Positions 17,337 through 24,465 of a DNA stretch of 57,407 nt are shown here, piece by piece. The DNA lies in NCBI GenBank assembly GCA_023388555.1, contig JAEWGA010000062.1, positions 1 through 57,407 on the forward strand. The letters run 5' to 3'. Below the pieces are notes generated by a model, which had not been told where the DNA came from, searched no databases, and worked only from the letters and a program-made list of their open reading frames with translations. Both the position numbers and the translations under genes were made by a program. Within the stretch, counting starts at the first letter, position 1. Every line of letters starts with the position of its first letter. The stretch is from Bacteroidota bacterium. GTDB taxonomy: Bacteria > Bacteroidota > Bacteroidia > Bacteroidales > Porphyromonadaceae.

Positions 17337-18662
17337 ATGGCAAAGAAAAACTACGTACTGGACACCAATGTAATACTACACGACCCTAAGTGTATCGAGA
17401 GCTTCCAAGACAACGACCTTTATATTCCTATCACTGTATTGGAAGAGTTGGACAAGTTCAAAACCGGTTACGAGCAAATAAACTATAATGCTCGTGTTTT
17501 TGCCCGCCTATTGGACTCCATTGCTTGTGGTGAAATACTTTCGCATGGCGTAAAAATAGGGGATGAAGGTGCCCGCCTTTTTGTGTACACCGAGGGGCAG
17601 CACCACGCCAAAGTATCCCAAGTATTCAGTAACAATATCCCAGACCACCGAATTTTATCGGCAGCCCTAACCTTATCCGAGGAGCACCCCACCCAGCCTA
17701 CCATTCTTGTTACAAAGGATGTAAACCTGCGCATGAAAGCCCTTTCCTTAGGCCTTAAAGCCGAGGATTATACCAGCGACAAGGTACAGGCCGACGACTT
17801 AACTACCAGTGGAACTGTTGTATATGAGGGAATACCCGCAGAAGTGATAGATGCCCTTTATGCGCACAAAACAGAGGGGATACCCGTGGAAGAGCTTCAC
17901 CTCCCTACAACTTGCTCCCCTAATACAACCTGCATACTTAAAAGCGAACGCAACACCGCCCTTGTACGGGTGGATAACCAGGCACAAACAGCTCGTATTG
18001 TTGACAAACAAACCTTAATGGGTATAACCCCAAGGAATGCCGAGCAATCCTTGGCTTTTGATATACTTACCGACCCTAACATTTCGCTTGTTGCCCTTAC
18101 AGGTACTGCCGGAACAGGTAAAACACTACTGGCATTAGCTGCCGCTTTGGCACAATATAAAGAGTACGACCAAATATACTTGGCTCGGCCTATTGTGTCG
18201 TTATCCAACAAGGACTTAGGATTTCTCCCTGGCGACTATAAAGAGAAAGTGCGGCCTTATATGCAACCGCTCTTCGACAACCTTAACGTTATTAAATCTC
18301 AGTTAGGTGCCAGCTCTCCTAAAGCTGCCGAGTTGGACGAAATGGTGAAGCAAGAAACATTGGTAATAGAAGCCTTGGCATACATTCGTGGACGCTCATT
18401 AGCTAACGTTATATGCATCATTGATGAAGCCCAAAACCTAACTCCACAGGAAATAAAAACCGTTATTACACGTGCTGGTGAGCATACAAAAATGATTTTC
18501 ACAGGCGACGTGCAACAAATAGACTCCCCCTACTTAGATGCCCGTAGCAACGGGTTAGCTTACATGATTAGCAGAATGGCAGGGCAAGACTTCTTTGCTC
18601 ACGTTAATTTAGTACAGGGGGAACGCTCGGAACTAAGCGACAAAGCAGCAAAACTACTATAA
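17337..18662 (+). CDS. PhoH-family ATPase with N-terminal PIN domain
   Basis: Predicted RNA-associated ATPase fused to a PIN (ribonuclease-like) domain; PIN-PhoH fusions of this kind have been linked to RNA unwinding and cleavage. Residues 1-140 form the PIN domain (YVLDTNVILHDP with its Asp, ELDKFK, and a later VTKDVNLRMKA). The C-terminal half is the PhoH ATPase with Walker A GTAGTGKT near residue 256 and Walker B CIIDEAQNLTP. I chose ATG 17337 (MAKKNYVLDTN), giving 441 residues, because the frame upstream to 17253 does not resemble the family and overlaps the promoter element. The carboxyltransferase gene follows after 35 bp and may be cotranscribed. Confidence 0.93.
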   Translation: MAKKNYVLDTNVILHDPKCIESFQDNDLYIPITVLEELDKFKTGYEQINYNARVFARLLDSIACGEILSHGVKIGDEGARLFVYTEGQHHAKVSQVFSNNIPDHRILSAALTLSEEHPTQPTILVTKDVNLRMKALSLGLKAEDYTSDKVQADDLTTSGTVVYEGIPAEVIDALYAHKTEGIPVEELHLPTTCSPNTTCILKSERNTALVRVDNQAQTARIVDKQTLMGITPRNAEQSLAFDILTDPNISLVALTGTAGTGKTLLALAAALAQYKEYDQIYLARPIVSLSNKDLGFLPGDYKEKVRPYMQPLFDNLNVIKSQLGASSPKAAELDEMVKQETLVIEALAYIRGRSLANVICIIDEAQNLTPQEIKTVITRAGEHTKMIFTGDVQQIDSPYLDARSNGLAYMISRMAGQDFFAHVNLVQGERSELSDKAAKLL

Positions 18663-18697
18663 CCGAATATCATAAACTATTACACTTTTATACCACG

Positions 18698-20569
18698 ATG
18701 AGCAAAAGACCTATCCGATTCAATCTCGTATACCGGGATATGTTTCAATCTTCGGGGAAATACCAACCACGTGCCGACCAACTTGAACGCATAGCTCCTG
18801 TAATTGTAGAAATGGGTTGCTTCGACCGTGTAGAAACCAACGGTGGAGCATTTGAACAAGTAAACTTGTTGTACGGAGAAAACCCTAACCATGCCGTTAG
18901 GACCTTTACCAAACCCTTTAAAGAGGCTGGCATACAAACAGAGATGCTGGACCGTGCACTGAATGGCTTACGTATGTACCCTGTGCCTGCTGATGTTAGG
19001 AGGCTAATGTACAAAGTAAAAAAGGCACAAGGTGTGGACATACCTCGCATCTTCGATGGGTTGAACGATGTCCGCAATATCATCCCCTCTATTGAGTGGG
19101 CAAAAGAGGCTGGCATGATACCCCAAGCCACGTTGTGCATTACCCATTCGCCAGTACATACAGTAGACTATTACCTAAACATTGCCACACAACTTATAGA
19201 AGCTGGTGCCCCCGAAATTTGCCTTAAGGATATGGCAGGGGTAGGACGCCCTGTAACATTAGGACAAATTACCAAAGCTATTAAGGACCGCTTCCCTCAT
19301 ATTATAGTAGAGTACCACGGACACACAGGTCCAGGATTCTCGGTAGCCTCAATGCTGGAAGTGGCGCGCGCTGGTGCCGATATTTTGGACGTATCCATGG
19401 AGCCAATATCTTGGGGTAAGATACACCCCGATGTTATCACCGTTGCCGCTATGTTGGAAGATGCAGGGTTTGAAGTGCCTAAAATAAATATGGATGCCTA
19501 TATGCATGCACGCGCCCTGACCCAAGAGTTTATGGACGACTTTCTGGGCTTTTTCATGGACGAGAACAACTTCCGGATGTCGTCCCTATTGGTTGGTTGC
19601 GGTCTTCCAGGCGGTATGATGGGCTCGATGATGGCCGACCTCACAGGGGTGTTAGGTGGCATCAATATGTACCACAAGCAAAATGGCAACCCCGAACTCT
19701 CTGTGGACGACCTTTTAGTAAAACTATTTACCGAGGTTGAATACGTATGGCCACGGGTAGGCTACCCGCCACTGGTAACACCTTACAGCCAGTATGTTAA
19801 AAACATTGCCTTAATGAACGTATTCAACATGGAACGTGGCGGTGAAAGGTGGCAAAGCATTGACCAAAACACTTGGGATATGATTCGCGGAAAAGCAGGG
19901 CGCCTCCCTGGTAAACTCGACCCCGAAATAGAAGCCTTAGCCAAAGCTAATAACCAAGAGTTTGTAGATGCCGATCCCAAAGACAACTACCCCGATGAAC
20001 TCGACAAATTCCGCAAGGAAATGGTAGAAAACGAATGGGATTTTGGCCCCGATGATGAAGAACTATTTGAGTTTGCCATGCATGAACGCCAGTACCGCGA
20101 CTACAAGAGTGGTGTGGCAAAAGAGCGTTTTGAAAAAGACCTTATCCGCTTACGCGACGAGAAGTTAGCTCGCCAGAAAGTTTCTGCCGAGGACCTTAAG
20201 GCTATTAAACGAGCCAAGTACGTTGCTGTAACGGCACCTGCCAGCGGCCAAGTATTTTGGGAAGTGGATTTGCAAGACCGCTCGGTGGCACCAAGCGAAG
20301 GAACCCCTTACCGCACTGGTGAACAAATGTGTTTTGTTATGACGCCAATGGGTTACCAGGAAAAAGTGATAGCGCTGGTTAGTGGTCGCATTCGTGAAGT
20401 TGTGATACCGCAAGGCGGGCTGGTACAAAAAGGCGAGGTTATAGCTTACATGGACGAAGTAACCGAGTCACTACCAAAGGAAGAGGGGAAAGAGTCTCCC
20501 CTACGCCCCGTGGAAACGATGCCCTATGAGCCTAAAAAAGTAATTAAGCCACAAGGCAAAGGGAAATAA
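18698..20569 (+). CDS. Pyruvate carboxylase subunit B / oxaloacetate decarboxylase alpha-type carboxyltransferase
   Basis: Carboxyltransferase that moves a carboxyl group between biotin and pyruvate/oxaloacetate in C4 metabolism. The HMGL-like barrel covers about residues 5-300, with metal-binding Asp in NLVYRDMFQS, LCITHSPVHT, the catalytic-lysine segment EICLKDMAG and EYHGHTGPG. The conserved carboxylase domain follows (WPRVGYPPLVTPYSQYVKNI). A biotinyl-like domain occupies roughly residues 512-585 (VTAPASGQVFW to GEVIAYMDE), but where carriers have AMKM this protein has PMGY (in VMTPMGYQEK), so the biotin-accepting lysine is missing. A separate biotin carrier would then be needed, encoded elsewhere. 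The 623-residue length is normal for this subunit. Confidence 0.88.
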   Translation: MSKRPIRFNLVYRDMFQSSGKYQPRADQLERIAPVIVEMGCFDRVETNGGAFEQVNLLYGENPNHAVRTFTKPFKEAGIQTEMLDRALNGLRMYPVPADVRRLMYKVKKAQGVDIPRIFDGLNDVRNIIPSIEWAKEAGMIPQATLCITHSPVHTVDYYLNIATQLIEAGAPEICLKDMAGVGRPVTLGQITKAIKDRFPHIIVEYHGHTGPGFSVASMLEVARAGADILDVSMEPISWGKIHPDVITVAAMLEDAGFEVPKINMDAYMHARALTQEFMDDFLGFFMDENNFRMSSLLVGCGLPGGMMGSMMADLTGVLGGINMYHKQNGNPELSVDDLLVKLFTEVEYVWPRVGYPPLVTPYSQYVKNIALMNVFNMERGGERWQSIDQNTWDMIRGKAGRLPGKLDPEIEALAKANNQEFVDADPKDNYPDELDKFRKEMVENEWDFGPDDEELFEFAMHERQYRDYKSGVAKERFEKDLIRLRDEKLARQKVSAEDLKAIKRAKYVAVTAPASGQVFWEVDLQDRSVAPSEGTPYRTGEQMCFVMTPMGYQEKVIALVSGRIREVVIPQGGLVQKGEVIAYMDEVTESLPKEEGKESPLRPVETMPYEPKKVIKPQGKGK

Positions 20570-20593
20570 CCCTTTGTTATACTTTCGGGAAAA

Positions 20594-20635
20594 ACAGAAG
20601 GGAGGAAAGCGAAAAATCGTTTTCCTCCCTTCTGT
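20594..20635. terminator. Perfect stem-loop after the carboxyltransferase gene
   Basis: A 15-bp perfect stem ACAGAAGGGAGGAAA/TTTCCTCCCTTCTGT. On the + strand no T-run follows, but an A-run precedes the left arm, so the canonical terminator shape is on the minus strand. It could end + transcription as a hairpin alone, or stop minus-strand read-through from merR. Confidence 0.6.
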
Positions 20636-20941
20636 ATGAAGAAGATTGTGGTTCCCTGCCGAATCCTATCTCATTACGGGCCGATGAAAAGTTTGATATG
20701 GGATATTGATAGAGTAGCACTGCTGGCTTGGGGGAAAGAGCCCTCTGTACAAGCATACCCCTACTCCACTTATTCCGTTCAATGTCTTACTCAATATATA
20801 TACAACAGAGCCTTCTTTGTTATGTAGAGAACTCCCCATAGCGCCTGTTCCTTAAACTTCTTATAATTATTGTGCACGGTGTCCAAAGCAACCGGAGAAC
20901 TTTGTTATGGCAACAGCACCGGCAAGAGGAGGTTGGGCAAT
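20636..20941. other. Gene-poor spacer before the acetyltransferase
   Basis: About 306 bp, AT-rich, with no recognised gene. A frame of 63 codons (20636-20827) begins at the edge of the preceding hairpin and resembles nothing I know. No tRNA-like cloverleaf was found. Confidence 0.5.
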
Positions 20942-21430
20942 ATGAATATAAAAAACAAGATTATGACAAGACGAAATATAGAAATAAGGAAATATCGTTC
21001 CACAGATATTGAGGAGATTCTTGGGCTATTTTATGAGACCGTACATACCATAAATGCCAAGGATTATACCAATGACCAGTTAAATGTTTGGGCAACAAGA
21101 AATGAGGATTTAGCTGCCTGGGATATTTCTTTACAAAACCACCTAACCTATATTACCACCGAGGGTAATTTGGTTACAGGCTTTGGAGATATTGATGAAA
21201 CAGGGTATTTAAACAGACTGTTTGTTCACAAGGATTTTCAAGGAAGGGGTATTGCAACGGCAATATGTAACCGCCTTGAAGGTGAGGTTGGAACAAAAAC
21301 AATTATTGTTCATGCCTCAATAACGGCAAAACCTTTTTTCGAGAAACGTGGATATAAACTGGTAAAACAACAGGAAGTGGGAAGAGATGGGGTATTGCTT
21401 ACAAATTATATTATGCAAAAGGATTTATAA
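20942..21430 (+). CDS. GNAT-family N-acetyltransferase, YafP-like
   Basis: Acetyl-CoA-dependent acetyltransferase of about 162 residues. The C-terminal half (HASITAKPFFEKRGYKLVKQ) closely follows the pattern of E. coli YafP, a GNAT enzyme of a stress-linked operon, and the acetyl-CoA loop is VHKDFQGRGIATAICNRLE. The start is ATG 20942 (MNIKNKIMTRRN); ATG 20963 (MTRRNIEIRKYR) is equally possible and fits the family well. A purine-rich AAGAGGAGG precedes the first, which is atypical for Bacteroidota. The gene is AT-richer than its neighbours and stands alone, suggesting acquisition by transfer. Substrate unknown. Confidence 0.85.
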   Translation: MNIKNKIMTRRNIEIRKYRSTDIEEILGLFYETVHTINAKDYTNDQLNVWATRNEDLAAWDISLQNHLTYITTEGNLVTGFGDIDETGYLNRLFVHKDFQGRGIATAICNRLEGEVGTKTIIVHASITAKPFFEKRGYKLVKQQEVGRDGVLLTNYIMQKDL

Positions 21431-21521
21431 CACCACTAATAAGATATATTCCTGCAATAATAAGGACTGAGGGAAGGGTTGCTGCAAATAACACATTTTC
21501 TTGTGTTCCTAACATGCCAGT

Positions 21522-21926
21522 TTATTTAGGCATACCCTCCGCTGTATGAAGTATTTCGCCCAATAAGTCGTTAGTTTCTTCCAACTCTTTTTTCAACTCG
21601 CACAACATATTATACATCCTATAACGGGCATCCACACTGCCAGCCTTTAGGTTGCGTTTGGCCGCTTTAAGTGTTAACCCCTGAGCGTAAATAAGGAAAT
21701 ACAACTTATCTATAACCTCCAGCTGCGGCCTTCCATAGTACCTTGCACCTCCTTTTTTGTAGCGTGGCACCTGCAACGCCCCCTCTTGCTCCCAATACCT
21801 AATAGTAACCTCGGATATATTATACATTTCTGCCACCTCGCTTACAGAATAGTAAAGCTTTGGGGAGGAGGTTGTACGCCAATTAGGGAGATTGACAAGT
21901 GTTATTTTATCTGGTTTCGGGTTCAT
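21522..21926 (-). CDS. MerR-family transcriptional regulator
   Basis: DNA-binding regulator of 134 residues. The winged helix-turn-helix is at about residues 24-90: KLYYSVSEVAEMYNISEVTI, then RYWEQEG and RYYGRPQLEVIDKLYFL. A short coiled-coil dimerisation tail follows (LCELKKELEETNDLLGEIL). There is no cysteine cluster or fused ligand domain, so it belongs to the short MerR type common in Bacteroidota. I chose ATG 21926 (MNPKPDKITL) because the frame upstream overlaps a good TAnnTTTG promoter. A palindrome lies just before the start codon (21930-21946). Its target is unknown; the divergent uvrB and the downstream acetyltransferase are only neighbours. Confidence 0.88.
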   Translation of the reverse strand: MNPKPDKITLVNLPNWRTTSSPKLYYSVSEVAEMYNISEVTIRYWEQEGALQVPRYKKGGARYYGRPQLEVIDKLYFLIYAQGLTLKAAKRNLKAGSVDARYRMYNMLCELKKELEETNDLLGEILHTAEGMPK

Positions 21927-21929
21927 ACT

Positions 21930-21946
21930 ACAATATGCTATATTGT
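21930..21946. promoter_or_regulatory. 17-bp palindrome in the merR leader
   Basis: ACAATATGCTATATTGT, two perfect 7-bp arms around GCT, ends three bases before the merR start codon and lies downstream of the predicted transcription start. It is a candidate operator for autoregulation, or an RNA hairpin that limits translation. Confidence 0.5.
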
Positions 21947-21963
21947 CCGTAAATACTTCTTTA

Positions 21964-21971
21964 CAAAGGTA
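21964..21971 (-). promoter_or_regulatory. Putative -7 promoter element for merR
   Basis: On the minus strand TACCTTTG, an exact TAnnTTTG match, 38 bp before the chosen start codon. It supports ATG 21926 over longer starts. Confidence 0.55.
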
Positions 21972-22149
21972 ACGATTACCGTTATACCCCAAAAAGACAA
22001 AAACAGTACCCAAAGAGGACTTTCTATTCACGCCTAATCACAGTACCCGCACCAAAGCTCCACAACAATCCCCCCTACCTCTTCTCCTAAGACGTAGGGT
22101 TCCCCTCCCGTTCCTTTCCTAAATCTGCCCTAACTCCTTTTCCCTGCTA

Positions 22150-22176
22150 CATTAGGGTTAAAAGCAATAGGGTTAA
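22150..22176 (+). repeat. Direct repeat upstream of uvrB
   Basis: TTAGGGTTAAA and ATAGGGTTAAA occur about 16 bp apart, 80-100 bp before the uvrB start. They may be a regulator site, but no known operator is recognised. Confidence 0.3.
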
Positions 22177-22223
22177 ACGCCAAAGGGGACACTGGATTAA
22201 ATGCACAAGTCCTACAAGATGCG

Positions 22224-22231
22224 TAACTTTG
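22224..22231 (+). promoter_or_regulatory. Putative -7 promoter element for uvrB
   Basis: TAACTTTG, an exact TAnnTTTG match, 21 bp before the uvrB start codon. Confidence 0.55.
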
Positions 22232-22252
22232 GGGTAAAAGGAGAAAATATTA

Positions 22253-24298
22253 ATGCACTACAAGCTTGTTTCCCAATACAGTCCTACTGGCGATCAGCCC
22301 GAAGCAATTCAACAACTAACCCAAGGGTTGGCCCAACACGGGGCTGCCCAAACCCTGTTAGGCGTTACGGGGTCCGGGAAAACATTTACCGTAGCCAATG
22401 TTATAAAAAACCTAAATGTACCTACATTGGTGCTCAGCCATAATAAAACGCTTGCTGCTCAGCTATACGGTGAGTTCAAGACTTTTTTCCCGCATAATGC
22501 TGTTGAATATTTTGTTTCGTATTACGATTACTATCAGCCCGAAGCCTACCTTCCCACCTCCGACCTTTATATAGCTAAGGACATGGCTATAAACGAAGAG
22601 ATAGAGAAGCTGCGGTTAAAGGCAACCGCCTCGCTGCTTTCTGGTAGGAACGATGTTATTGTAGTATCCTCGGTATCCTGCATTTATGGTATGGCTAATC
22701 CGGCATCGTATGCGTCTAAAAAAGTAATTATTCGCGTGGGCGATATGGTGGAGCGTGATGAGTTGCTCCGCGCTTTGGTAGATGCTTATTATGTGCATAA
22801 CAAAGAAGATTTTAAGCCTGGTGTATTTAGGGCCAAGGGTGATACCATAGATATTTTCCCAGCAGTAGAAGGGTACGATGGAATAGCCTACAGAGTAGAG
22901 ATGTGGGGAGACGAAGTGGAACGGATTTCCAGTTTTAACCCCATAACCCAAGAAAGCATGGGAGAGTTGGATAGTGTACATATTTACCCCGCAAACCTTT
23001 TTGTAACCACCGAAAGCGAACTTAAAAGAGCCATTGAACTAATAAAAATAGACCTGGCCAAACAGGTGAGTTACTTTGAAGAGATAGGTAAAGAAACAGA
23101 AGCAGCCCGCTTGCAAGAACGTGTACAATACGACCTGGACATGCTAAAAGAGGTTGGCTACTGCTCGGGGATAGAAAACTACTCCCGCTATTTCGATGGC
23201 CGGAAAGAAGGGGAACGCCCTTTTTGTTTGCTGGATTATTTCCCAGCCAACTTCCTGTTGGTTATAGATGAAAGCCACGTAACTGTACCACAACTGAAGG
23301 CCATGTACAGTGGGGACAGGTTTAGAAAACAAAACCTGGTAGACTATGGGTTTAGGCTTCTGGCGGCAATAGATAACCGCCCACTAAAATTAGAAGAGTT
23401 TGAGGAGATTACGGATAAGACTATTTATGTAAGCGCGACTCCGGCAGAGTATGAATTGGAGAAATCCAATGGCATTATTGTAGAACAGATAATACGCCCT
23501 ACTGGCCTCCCCGACCCTATTATAGATGTACGCCCAACCCGATACCAGATTGATGATTTGGTAGAGGAAATAAATAAACGCGTAGCCAAGAATGAGCGTA
23601 CATTAGTAACAACACTAACCAAACGCATGGCCGAAGAGCTGTCCGAATACCTTAGTGGCTTAGGCGTTAAGTGCAAATACATTCATAGCGAAATAGACAC
23701 CTTAGAGCGGGTGCAGATTATAGAGGGGTTGCGTATGGGTGAGTTTGATGTCCTAATTGGTGTGAACCTTCTTAGGGAAGGGTTGGACCTTCCCGAGGTT
23801 TCGTTAGTGGCTATTTTAGACGCCGACAAAGAAGGTTTTTTGCGCTCGCACCGCTCTTTAACCCAAACAGCAGGCAGAGCCGCCCGGAACCTTAATGGCT
23901 TAGTGATATTTTATGCCGATAACGTAACGGATAGCATGCAACAAACCATTAACGAGACCAATAGGCGACGGGAAAAACAGCTCCGGTATAATGAAAAGCA
24001 TGGCATTATTCCTCGGCCTATTGTTAAGAAAAGCGCATCCATACTAAACCTAACAGGCAACTCATCCCCCCAAAGAAATAAACAAACCCAATATGCTACA
24101 CAAGTAGCCGATACCCAACAAAAAGTAGCCGAAACATTAGTCTCCTACGGCAAAATGCCCCAAGACTTAAATTCCGATATTGAAGCATTAAGACGAGCTA
24201 TGAAAAAGGCCTCGGACGAAATGGATTTTATAACCGCAGCCCAGTACCGAGACCGACTGTTTGAATTAGAAGCCCTTGCCTCTAAATCATTGAAATAA
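22253..24298 (+). CDS. uvrB: Excinuclease ABC subunit UvrB
   Basis: Damage-verification helicase of nucleotide excision repair; it works with UvrA and UvrC in the cytoplasm. The 681-residue length is typical. Walker A GVTGSGKTFT is near residue 38. The damage-probing beta-hairpin shows SYYDYYQPEAYLP. The helicase C-terminal motifs include LREGLDLPEVSLV and QTAGRAARN. The last ~35 residues form the UvrC-interacting UVR domain (IEALRRAMKKASDEMDFITA). All key motifs are intact. It is a single gene with its own promoter-like element. Confidence 0.97.
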   Translation: MHYKLVSQYSPTGDQPEAIQQLTQGLAQHGAAQTLLGVTGSGKTFTVANVIKNLNVPTLVLSHNKTLAAQLYGEFKTFFPHNAVEYFVSYYDYYQPEAYLPTSDLYIAKDMAINEEIEKLRLKATASLLSGRNDVIVVSSVSCIYGMANPASYASKKVIIRVGDMVERDELLRALVDAYYVHNKEDFKPGVFRAKGDTIDIFPAVEGYDGIAYRVEMWGDEVERISSFNPITQESMGELDSVHIYPANLFVTTESELKRAIELIKIDLAKQVSYFEEIGKETEAARLQERVQYDLDMLKEVGYCSGIENYSRYFDGRKEGERPFCLLDYFPANFLLVIDESHVTVPQLKAMYSGDRFRKQNLVDYGFRLLAAIDNRPLKLEEFEEITDKTIYVSATPAEYELEKSNGIIVEQIIRPTGLPDPIIDVRPTRYQIDDLVEEINKRVAKNERTLVTTLTKRMAEELSEYLSGLGVKCKYIHSEIDTLERVQIIEGLRMGEFDVLIGVNLLREGLDLPEVSLVAILDADKEGFLRSHRSLTQTAGRAARNLNGLVIFYADNVTDSMQQTINETNRRREKQLRYNEKHGIIPRPIVKKSASILNLTGNSSPQRNKQTQYATQVADTQQKVAETLVSYGKMPQDLNSDIEALRRAMKKASDEMDFITAAQYRDRLFELEALASKSLK

Positions 24299-24415
24299 GC
24301 CCCTTCCCCCTTTCCTGTAAGTATATATATCCACATTTTTAGTCCATAACAAGCAGTTAATGGAATAAAAAAACATATAAGCGCCTAAACAGGATAGTAA
24401 TCCGATACTTTTCCT

Positions 24416-24423
24416 TACCTTTG
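24416..24423 (+). promoter_or_regulatory. Putative -7 promoter element for pnp
   Basis: TACCTTTG, an exact TAnnTTTG match, 42 bp before the pnp start. Confidence 0.5.
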
Positions 24424-24465
24424 CTGCGATATAAGCAGATATAAATAAGACTCTTATCGTTTTTT

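Noticed and set aside
20636..20827. 63-codon + frame after the carboxyltransferase gene
   Set aside because: It begins at the end of a terminator-like hairpin, matches no family and has no promoter; probably chance.
21927..22031. 35-residue N-terminal extension of the MerR regulator
   Set aside because: It covers the promoter and palindrome and has no family match.
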